Below, piece by piece: positions 7,631 to 15,291 of a stretch of 38,445 bases of DNA (its first letter is position 1; each line of letters begins with the position of its first letter). The notes under the pieces were generated by a model. It did not search any database, was not told the origin of the DNA, and was given only the letters and a program-made list of their open reading frames with translations. The DNA comes from Candidatus Uhrbacteria bacterium RIFOXYB12_FULL_58_10 (GTDB taxonomy: Bacteria; Patescibacteriota; Patescibacteriia; UBA9934; GWF2-40-263): positions 1-38,445 of the forward strand of contig CALRHL010000011.1 of NCBI GenBank assembly GCA_943359455.1, read 5' to 3'. The translations under genes were made by a program, and so were the position numbers.

Positions 7631-9532
7631 CTAATACCAGCTAAACTTTCCATCTGTCGCGAATTCTTCAGGAAATTCCATGTTTTTGCTCCATGTGATA
7701 ATCCGAGCCAATGTATCTTCGCGCTCCTGGTCTGTGGCAGGACGCGGAAAATAACCATTAATCTGCATCGGGACAAGCTCAAGGAAACGTGTTCCGTTTT
7801 CATTCCATGTGAGGTTCACAATCAAACTCTCATTTTGATCTTCCCCAATTTGATCAAAAATAAAATTTCCGAGCGAATAAAGGATCAAGCCATTGTTGTA
7901 CGTTTCAATACCTTGAAGCACATGTGGGTGATGGCCAACGATCACATCTGCGCCAGCGTCGATTGCTGTGTGGGCGAGTTCAGTTTGACGCGCGGATGGT
8001 GTGTGTTGGTATTCTGCTCCCCAGTGAAACGAGACAACGAGAATGTCCCCAAGCGCATCTGCCGCTTTCACATCAGATTCTAATTGCGCAAGAGTAATCG
8101 GTCGAAACAAATCCTCATACGCTAAAAAGACAACATGATCTTTCACGACCGGTTCAACGTGATTGGAATAATCGCCTACTGGTTCGATCCCGGCATCGAT
8201 GAGATTCTGAACAGAATCCGCCCAACCTGCGTAGCCATAGTCGTCGATGTGATTGTTTGCAACCGAGACAACGTTCATTCCAAGGTACTGTAAAACATCC
8301 ACGCGTTCTGGTTCGCCTTTAAAGTAAATCTCCTTCCCTGTTGATGGTTCAACGTTCGTAAGAACAGATTCGAGATTTGCAAAAACAATGTCGCTTTCTG
8401 CGAACACTTCTTTCGCGTCAGAAAACGCTTGCTCGATGGTGATTTTATCCATCGCGGTTTTAACAGCACGGCCGAGCATGATGTCGCCGACGAGGGAGAT
8501 GGTGAAAGATTCGGAGGCTATAGGCTTTAGGCCGAGAGGGGTCGTGGAAAAAAAGACGAGGTAGCTTGTGCCGGGGGCGTTTGGGTCGTTTAAGATCCGA
8601 TGAGATGTTTCTTGCCAGATAAGGTTTGATTCAAAACCGTATTTATCGTTCCACATCAGATAGGCAATCAGCGCGAACGGCGAATCGAGATTGTCGGACT
8701 TGAGACGATCGATTTGCTCGTAGCGACGGCCTGCCATAAGGGCAAGTGTTTCGGCGTCCATCTCGTCTGTTGTGTCTTGTGGGAGGTAATGAGCAAAGTC
8801 GATACTTGAAATAATAAGTGCATCATCAGGGAGGATTTGCTGTAACACAAGAACGAGGGACTGAGCGTAGTCTGTTCCCGCCGTGGATTTAGCAACGATC
8901 GGAACGATTGGAACGTCTGGAAATAATTCGGCTAAGTAGGAGACGTGGGTTCCAATTGAGTGTTCATTAACAAATGATGTAGGTTCATCAGATGCGACTC
9001 CAAGTGAAACAAGACGATCGACGAGCACGTCATCTGTTTCGACCGTTCCAAACGGTGATGTCCAGACACCATGTGTTGTTTGAATTTGTTTCTCACCAGC
9101 GTTCTCATGGTTGGGTCCAATGACGACGATGACGGAAGGATCGGAGTTGTCCGCGATGTCTGTCCAGAGCTCCATGAGTTTTGTGCCGACAAGTGTGTGA
9201 TGAGGAAGAACGGCGGCGGAGATCTGACTCTCGGAATCGGACGCCACTAAAGTGGCTTTGAAATCAGGATTCCAAGCCACTTTAGTGGCGTCCGAAACAG
9301 AACTGATAACGTCCTGGATTCCGAGAATGTCAGTGATGGAAAAAACAGGACGGGTAACCACCCCCGACCCCTCCTTGAAAAGGAGGGGAGGTGAGACACT
9401 GGACGAATTCGTATATTCGGACAAATTCGGAATTCGGCTCACTACTGTTACGAGAAGCAAAACCAACACCGCGGCGATGAAGGCCGCGGTGAGGGTTTGG
9501 CGTTTATTCAGTGATCGTAATCGTTTGAGCAT
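7631..9532 (-). CDS. Membrane-anchored MEMO-CapA fusion protein
   Basis: A 633-residue protein with an N-terminal anchor (about 13-33), a MEMO/AmmeMemoRadiSam-B-like domain (about 103-333) and a CapA/PgsA-type calcineurin-like domain (about 343-590). MEMO landmarks: AAVLPHH, VIGPNHE, EHSIGTHVSYLAELFPDVPI, SSIDFAHY. The Cys of the human MEMO metal site seems replaced (LDSPFALIAYL). CapA landmarks: SLVGDIMLGRAV, FANLESVLTN, VANNHIDDYG, SFHWGAEY, VGHHPHVLQG, YSLGNFIFD. CapA proteins act in capsule or poly-gamma-glutamate production and some are wall phosphatases; MEMO function is unsettled. The ATG lies 29 bases inside the end of the alpha-2-macroglobulin gene, so the two are coupled. The linker (about 48-99) is built from two palindromic repeats. 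The substrate is unknown. Confidence 0.85.
   Translation of the reverse strand: MLKRLRSLNKRQTLTAAFIAAVLVLLLVTVVSRIPNLSEYTNSSSVSPPLLFKEGSGVVTRPVFSITDILGIQDVISSVSDATKVAWNPDFKATLVASDSESQISAAVLPHHTLVGTKLMELWTDIADNSDPSVIVVIGPNHENAGEKQIQTTHGVWTSPFGTVETDDVLVDRLVSLGVASDEPTSFVNEHSIGTHVSYLAELFPDVPIVPIVAKSTAGTDYAQSLVLVLQQILPDDALIISSIDFAHYLPQDTTDEMDAETLALMAGRRYEQIDRLKSDNLDSPFALIAYLMWNDKYGFESNLIWQETSHRILNDPNAPGTSYLVFFSTTPLGLKPIASESFTISLVGDIMLGRAVKTAMDKITIEQAFSDAKEVFAESDIVFANLESVLTNVEPSTGKEIYFKGEPERVDVLQYLGMNVVSVANNHIDDYGYAGWADSVQNLIDAGIEPVGDYSNHVEPVVKDHVVFLAYEDLFRPITLAQLESDVKAADALGDILVVSFHWGAEYQHTPSARQTELAHTAIDAGADVIVGHHPHVLQGIETYNNGLILYSLGNFIFDQIGEDQNESLIVNLTWNENGTRFLELVPMQINGYFPRPATDQEREDTLARIITWSKNMEFPEEFATDGKFSWY
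9237..9295. repeat. Perfect 22-bp inverted repeat inside memo-capA
   Basis: Arms 9237-9258 and 9274-9295 are perfect reverse complements with a 15-base spacer. Each arm contains the small palindrome GCCACT-AA-AGTGGC. It encodes residues about 80-99 of the linker in frame. A 23-base part (9240-9262) recurs identically in uvrB at 22748-22770. Confidence 0.9.
9368..9388. repeat. CCCCTCCTT hairpin inside memo-capA
   Basis: Nine-bp perfect stem (9368-9376 with 9380-9388) with a GAA loop, encoding PPLLFKEG at residues about 48-55. From general knowledge, CCCCTCCTT...AAGGAGGGG palindromes are common dispersed repeats in many bacterial genomes, so this is likely an inserted repeat between the membrane anchor and the MEMO domain. 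Confidence 0.65.
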
Positions 9533-12500
9533 CGGAGTGGTTATTTGTTTCTGGATCGCGTATGGAACGAATGTAGACCGGTTCTGCGTAGTACGTTCCT
9601 GGTGTCACGACACGAGCGTAATAGGTCAACGTTTGTGCTGGACATTGTCCACCCCACATTTCTGTTGAGACAAAGAATGTTGCACGACCATCAATCTCTT
9701 GTGACGGATAACTTTCACACTCTGTTGATGAACTATTGTATCCATTCGGTGAAATAATTGTCAGTCCAGATGGGACAATATCTGTGACTTCATACGTCTC
9801 GCACGGAATATAGGTGGTTGGCGTTGTCATCGTTGAACCGTCTTCCAGTACTTCGACGATAGCATCCTTCTCATCCCATCCACAAATCGCATCTGGAAGA
9901 TCGTACACAATAGTGACTTTCACTAAATCACCTTCATCAAACTGCACTCCTGTTTGACCATCCGCTGAATACGTTCGAGAAACAGCGAGCGAATCATCAA
10001 CAGGTGCATTGAGATCAACGACAGGAGTATCGTACCGACTCACAACCATGAGCGCGCCATCGTGGACGGTAAAGGCGAACTGACTGAGATCCTCTGGTGA
10101 GGCGAGAACATCGGCTGTTGCTCCGCGATGAAGCACCGCACGATTTTCTTCTCCACGGAATGTGTATGAGAAGTCAACTTTATTTCCGATCATGTTCGGC
10201 AGTGTCTCTTTCACATACAACAAACGCTCGAGCACAACCGTTGTTCCTCCCGCGTCCATGTTCAACACATAATCATGAATCGCATCGCGTTCTGGTTCAT
10301 TCAATCCTCCCGCCAAAACAGCGAGAAGTGCTGTTCGTTCAACAGTGGTTTCTTGATTATCTGCTTTCAAATACACATATCCATTTTTTGCCGTCGCATC
10401 TTTTAACAGCTCGCGGTATATTTTACGCGCGCTTTCATCATCTCCTGCGCCTTGCAATCCAAGCGCAACCCAGAGCTGAACGTCCGTATCATCTCCAAGA
10501 TCTGGCGCCGCGCGCTGGAACTCCGCAAGCACTGGCTCGCCGAGCGCCGCAAGGCCTGCAAATGCCATAGCGCGTTGCACACCGCCCAGTGCTGACTCGC
10601 TCGTATCGTCAAGTCGCATGCGCAAGTACCACGCAATATCGGATTCAATAAACGGCGTGTCTTGCAAAAGCGCAACGCGAGCCGTCAGCTCGATGTCTCC
10701 GCTCGAATACGGAAGAAGTTGAACACCGTCACCGTTCCAATACGCGGATTCGTTGAATTCAGCAACATCCATTTCTTCCTCAAAGAAATCATTGAGTAAC
10801 GTCGTCGCTGTCACGCGCGCAAGTTGTTCATCCACGCGATCACCCCACCATCCAGACAACGTTTGAAGCTCACCGTAGTAACGACCCATTCCTGCTTCCA
10901 TGAATGTCACTTCGGTGTATCGATCATCCGCACCATCAACGGTGACGAGTGGATTGATGTCGCCAGACATGCTAACAACGACTGGCTTCACAAGACGCGA
11001 TGGAACAATTTTAATCTGTCGCGTTATCTTGTCTGTAAACGCGCCAGAGTCCGCTTGGATCGTGACGTTATGCGTCCCTAATTCTAAGTCTGGAAGTTCA
11101 ATACGAAGCGTCTCACCCGCTTGACCAGAAGAAATTTTCTCGTACGAGGCATCTGGAATTTGAACGGTGTATTTTACGGCATCCTTCAAACCAACCTGCG
11201 TTCCTGATCCGCGCACAAGAAGAATAGGTTCGTCTTTGTCCAAATAAGAATCGCGTGCAACAACATGTAAAAAGAATGGAAGGGTTGCGTCAACGTTGAT
11301 CTGTGAGTCTCCTGCAAGTTTTTTATCCGTCTGCAACGCTTGAGCGGTCACGCGCCATGAGGTGATGTTATCCGGAAGGGTGAATTGCATCGTCCCATTT
11401 CCTTGCGCATCTGTCTGAATCAAATCAAACGCGGCTGTGTCCTTGAACTCGAAACGTCCCATGGAATCTCTACTTCCACCACCACCTTTTTCTGCACCCA
11501 TGGAAGACACGGTCGCTTCCTTTGTCACAGCCGTCGCAACAATTCCGTCATCTACCCAGCGATACAGTTCTTGAAGAGGCATCACGTCCTCAGGAAAAAT
11601 GGCGTAATACGCTTCATCGACTACGTTCATGTTCACTTCTGTTTGAACGGGACGACCTGCCTTGTCTGTGACATGTACAGCAAGAGAGACCTCTTGTCCT
11701 GGTGCGTACACCGTCCGGTCTGGTGTCACATCTACCGTTAACTCAGACAGCTCCGTATTGTATCGAACAGGAAAACCACCTGAATCGTACCACCAGCCAT
11801 ACTCCGCTCCGACAATTTGGTACGCACCGTCCACGTACAAAATTCCGTACACACTGGTGTTTGGAACGTCTGCTTGTTCGAACGAAAATACATACTGTGC
11901 GGATCGACTGATAACTGTTTCTTGAATTCCTTGATGCGCCTGGTAATAAAGCATGCGTCCATTTTCCGGCACCACGAACGTTTTTCCAAATTGATTCACA
12001 CTCAAATGGACCGTATCGCCAACGGCATACCCAGGAAATTCCCACTGACGATCACCTGCATCGTCGTTTTTAAAGCTCAATGCGTTTGAATCTCCATATT
12101 CAAACTCATGATATTCCCACAAATCGATGGTGGTGCGATCGGTTTTTCCGTTTTCATCAGTCGCGGCAAGATCGATGCGATAATTTGCATCTGTTCTTGT
12201 TGCATCAAACGAGTACGAGGCAACTCCATTCTCTCCCGAGAGAACCGTGAACGAGTTGATCTGTTTCTCCACTCGCTCATACTCATAATTTTTTACGACC
12301 TGCTTTCGAACCCAATCATACGACTCACCTCTTTCGTGTTTTACATACGTAATCTCTGTCACCGTCCCGGTCACTGCTTGTCCTGCACGCACGGTCGGCG
12401 CAAATGTTTTCGGATCACCCGAATTAATCGCCTGTGTGTTACGAACAGTCACTTCTATCTTCCCCGTTCCTCCTTCCAATTTATTTGATTCCCAATCTGT

Positions 12501-14663
12501 ATCCAGATAAATCTTCGGTCCAAAAATCAGAACAGAAGATCCCACCTCCATGCTGCCTTCTTCCGGACGAACTGGTCGTGCGGAAAACCAAACAGAAATT
12601 GGATAGCGTGATTCATCCCGATACGAACAAGAAAAATTTCCATGTGCGTTTCCAGCTGTATCAAGTGTGAGTGTCTGATCTACACACTCCCCTTGTACAT
12701 GCACTTCTAATCCCTTCACAGGTGTCCCTTCAAAAAATTCTCCATGAACGGTGTAGCCAACAGAATCACCAACAAACGCCGCGTCGATATCTGGAGTAAT
12801 GGAAAGTGTATATGCTGGCTTCACATAATCCGCCACACCAATAGAACGCGACGCAATCACTTCCGTTTGATCTCCTTTTCCTTCTCCAAAAATTGGAGAA
12901 ATATTCAGCTGATAATAATCTGGGTTTGAATTGCGTAACACAAGCTCACCAGAATACGTTCCGTTTGGCGTCACCTCTACCGTTGTTGAATCAAATCGCG
13001 CGTCTGCAAATATCCGTTCTGGTCGCGAACCGTCCGCACGCGTCTCCACATACCCCCAAAACTTCACCGTATCATTTGGTTTATACGTTGGACGGTCGGT
13101 GTACAAGTACGTCCAATACGAGTCAGACACATTGCTTGGCACATGATTCTCCCATCGATACGTACGTGTCGTATCATCAAAAACTTTTTGCCCATCCAAA
13201 ACTACCGCAAGGGCACGATCGCCAGAACGAACGACGATGATGTCACTTTGTTCAGAAACGGACGGTGTAAACGCAAGTCCGTCTGCATTTGTTGTGACCG
13301 TTTCCTCATCACCTTCATATCCAACAGAAGCTCCGACCGACGGTGTATTTGTCGACGCATCATTCACCCACACGAGCGTCTTGTTCGTGGCCCGTGAAAT
13401 GTACGACGTTAAATTTGATGACTGAATAAGAGCCCATGCATGCGCACCGTTTCGTGAAACATCAATATAGTAATATCCTTCGCTCAATGGTTCTGGAAAA
13501 AGCAATGCGGATTCCCAATCGTACTCAACGCGCTCGGCATCAAATTCCATGATCGGTTCATTCTGATCTACATCATAAAACGTGTCTGAACTTGCATACG
13601 ATCGCCATTCAGATGTGGATGTTTTTAAGGCAGTAAGATACGCTTCAAACGAATCGTATCGGTACACCTTCACATGCATCGGCGATTCCTCACCCGCGTT
13701 TCCCCAGTCAGAATAACGCAACAAAACAGAATCGTTTGGGGTTACGGTCTGAATCGGATCAAACAGGTTTATCGAATACCCACGCTCCTCGTCGATGGAC
13801 GTTTCAAATTGAACGGTGGTATCTTCTCCAAGTGTTTCACGTGAACCAACGAGTGGAAGGTTTCCGGAAAGCATCACGGTGTAAACCGTTTGCGGTGTTA
13901 ATCGTTCCTCAGGAATAAACACAAACGCACGGCGCAATTTTTCAACACGTCCTTTTATTTCTGGAGTGATCGTCAATGCATTTTCAAACGCCTCTTGTTC
14001 AATATTTTCATAGTTGAAATTGAATTCGATTCCCGTATCGAGTGGAACGGCCGTCGATTTGTCTCCTGGAATTGAATAGAGAACTTGAAAATCACCTTTC
14101 ACCTGAAACGCCCAACGATAATCGCGCGTAGCTTCTTGACCATCTGCCCAAGTGGTAACGGTTGGAATTTCAAATTTGATAATCTCGTCGGATGAAAGTG
14201 GTTCTGCAAAAGTGATACGGACAGATTTATCAGAAACTTGTTCCACAGTCGGGTCGATGTTTCCCTGATTTTTTACGACGAGCAAATCTTCGATGTCTGA
14301 CGCAGACACGGAGTCTCGGCTTTCCAATAAAAATGACCCGTCTGCCTTCACTCCAAGAGAATCTGACGATTCCGGAGTGAGAGTAAACTGGTCTTGGGCG
14401 TACACGGTCTGCACACCAAAAAATGGTTGGACGATGAGAACAGCGATAATGAGAACCGCGAGAACAGGAGAAAGAACGGCAACGAGTTTCATGCGAGACA
14501 TAATCGGAACCGGCCGTTTGAGAGCTTCTTGAAGACGCAATCGAAGCGCTTCCTTAAAACCCATCCGCGGTTCGGTATGAAGAGAGTTAGCATGACGACC
14601 TAAATCAGCCGTCAGCTTCTCTAACGATGGGTCTTGCGATTCATTACGATTCTGATCAGTCAT
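9504..14663 (-). CDS. Giant alpha-2-macroglobulin-like protein with anti-sigma-like N-terminus
   Basis: A 1719-residue bitopic protein. Residues 1-58 are a cytoplasmic head, 59-83 a membrane segment (VAVLSPVLAVLIIAVLIV), the rest extracytoplasmic. There is an Ig-like SbsA-type domain first, then alpha-2-macroglobulin domains: LYTDRPTYKPNDTVKFWG (MG2/MG3, about 500), a Gly-rich stretch with K/R sites near 1050-1075 as a possible bait region, LPDNITSWRVTAQAL (about 1105), and helical repeats after 1270. Bacterial relatives trap attacking proteases. The thioester CxEQ is replaced: GDRVDEQ at about 1276 has Val where Cys should be, so covalent trapping is unlikely. The frame opens at GTG 14675, but ATG 14663 is preferred because it overlaps the sigma stop by 8 bases. 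Placement after an ECF sigma gene and the head's likeness to the DUF5667 protein suggest a sigma regulator (inference). Confidence 0.85.
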   Translation of the reverse strand: MTDQNRNESQDPSLEKLTADLGRHANSLHTEPRMGFKEALRLRLQEALKRPVPIMSRMKLVAVLSPVLAVLIIAVLIVQPFFGVQTVYAQDQFTLTPESSDSLGVKADGSFLLESRDSVSASDIEDLLVVKNQGNIDPTVEQVSDKSVRITFAEPLSSDEIIKFEIPTVTTWADGQEATRDYRWAFQVKGDFQVLYSIPGDKSTAVPLDTGIEFNFNYENIEQEAFENALTITPEIKGRVEKLRRAFVFIPEERLTPQTVYTVMLSGNLPLVGSRETLGEDTTVQFETSIDEERGYSINLFDPIQTVTPNDSVLLRYSDWGNAGEESPMHVKVYRYDSFEAYLTALKTSTSEWRSYASSDTFYDVDQNEPIMEFDAERVEYDWESALLFPEPLSEGYYYIDVSRNGAHAWALIQSSNLTSYISRATNKTLVWVNDASTNTPSVGASVGYEGDEETVTTNADGLAFTPSVSEQSDIIVVRSGDRALAVVLDGQKVFDDTTRTYRWENHVPSNVSDSYWTYLYTDRPTYKPNDTVKFWGYVETRADGSRPERIFADARFDSTTVEVTPNGTYSGELVLRNSNPDYYQLNISPIFGEGKGDQTEVIASRSIGVADYVKPAYTLSITPDIDAAFVGDSVGYTVHGEFFEGTPVKGLEVHVQGECVDQTLTLDTAGNAHGNFSCSYRDESRYPISVWFSARPVRPEEGSMEVGSSVLIFGPKIYLDTDWESNKLEGGTGKIEVTVRNTQAINSGDPKTFAPTVRAGQAVTGTVTEITYVKHERGESYDWVRKQVVKNYEYERVEKQINSFTVLSGENGVASYSFDATRTDANYRIDLAATDENGKTDRTTIDLWEYHEFEYGDSNALSFKNDDAGDRQWEFPGYAVGDTVHLSVNQFGKTFVVPENGRMLYYQAHQGIQETVISRSAQYVFSFEQADVPNTSVYGILYVDGAYQIVGAEYGWWYDSGGFPVRYNTELSELTVDVTPDRTVYAPGQEVSLAVHVTDKAGRPVQTEVNMNVVDEAYYAIFPEDVMPLQELYRWVDDGIVATAVTKEATVSSMGAEKGGGGSRDSMGRFEFKDTAAFDLIQTDAQGNGTMQFTLPDNITSWRVTAQALQTDKKLAGDSQINVDATLPFFLHVVARDSYLDKDEPILLVRGSGTQVGLKDAVKYTVQIPDASYEKISSGQAGETLRIELPDLELGTHNVTIQADSGAFTDKITRQIKIVPSRLVKPVVVSMSGDINPLVTVDGADDRYTEVTFMEAGMGRYYGELQTLSGWWGDRVDEQLARVTATTLLNDFFEEEMDVAEFNESAYWNGDGVQLLPYSSGDIELTARVALLQDTPFIESDIAWYLRMRLDDTSESALGGVQRAMAFAGLAALGEPVLAEFQRAAPDLGDDTDVQLWVALGLQGAGDDESARKIYRELLKDATAKNGYVYLKADNQETTVERTALLAVLAGGLNEPERDAIHDYVLNMDAGGTTVVLERLLYVKETLPNMIGNKVDFSYTFRGEENRAVLHRGATADVLASPEDLSQFAFTVHDGALMVVSRYDTPVVDLNAPVDDSLAVSRTYSADGQTGVQFDEGDLVKVTIVYDLPDAICGWDEKDAIVEVLEDGSTMTTPTTYIPCETYEVTDIVPSGLTIISPNGYNSSSTECESYPSQEIDGRATFFVSTEMWGGQCPAQTLTYYARVVTPGTYYAEPVYIRSIRDPETNNHSDAQTITITE

Positions 14664-15291
14664 AAAATTTTTCACATTTCTTCAACGCGCGGTGCATAAT
14701 GACTCCGACATTATTAGGTGTCGCTTTAATCGCTTTTGCAATTTCCCCATTATCACACTCACCGTAAAACTTCATGGTCACCGCGATTCGTTCTCTCTCA
14801 GGCAATTTCTCCAATATTTTCTCCAATTTCCCTCCCAAAATTTCCCGATCAATTTCATCTTGCGGTCTCGCATCAGACGAAGGACGATCATGCTTCGTCT
14901 CATCAAGCTCATCCGTCGGTTTTTTCGTGCGGTAATAATCTGTAATCCGATTCGTCGCGATGCGATAGATCCAACAGGTAAACGAGGTCTTCCAAACAAA
15001 CGACTGTCGATGCGTAAACGCTTTCATGAAAATATCCGAGACAAGATCTTCCGCCGTCTGCGCATGACCAACACGACGCACCACGAACGAATATATTTTC
15101 TGAAAATACCGTTCGTACAATTCATCAAACGCCCGATCGTCACCCGACTGCATGGAACGAACCAAGTCTTCATCTGTTTTCTCTGTGACACCTGTCGCTG
15201 TTTTAAAACTTCCAAGAAGGTCAGTGGCAAACGCAAAAAACCTCGTCCACAGAGGTTGAAACGATGAAATGGTTCTTGTATTACTTTCCAT
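14656..15291 (-). CDS. ECF-family RNA polymerase sigma factor
   Basis: A 211-residue ECF sigma factor. After about 40 variable residues, region 2 appears as DEDLVRSMQSGDDRAFDELY, TAEDLVSDIFMKAF and WIYRIATNRITDYYRTKK. Region 4 appears as LEKLPERERIAVTMKFYGE with the helix-turn-helix NGEIAKAIKATPNNVGVIM. The open frame extends up to 15540, but those 83 codons lie inside uvrC, do not look like sigma sequence and are probably not used. ATG 15291 overlaps the uvrC stop by 11 bases and is preferred. It is coupled (8-base overlap) to the alpha-2-macroglobulin gene, which probably controls it. It is related to the sigma factor at 4505-5002, sharing AEDLVS(D/E)IFMKAF and WIYRIA. Confidence 0.9.
   Translation of the reverse strand: MESNTRTISSFQPLWTRFFAFATDLLGSFKTATGVTEKTDEDLVRSMQSGDDRAFDELYERYFQKIYSFVVRRVGHAQTAEDLVSDIFMKAFTHRQSFVWKTSFTCWIYRIATNRITDYYRTKKPTDELDETKHDRPSSDARPQDEIDREILGGKLEKILEKLPERERIAVTMKFYGECDNGEIAKAIKATPNNVGVIMHRALKKCEKFYD

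Noticed and set aside
14664-14675. GTG start of the alpha-2-macroglobulin at 14675
   Set aside because: ATG 14663 is four codons later and gives the tight overlap with the sigma stop seen elsewhere in the operon.
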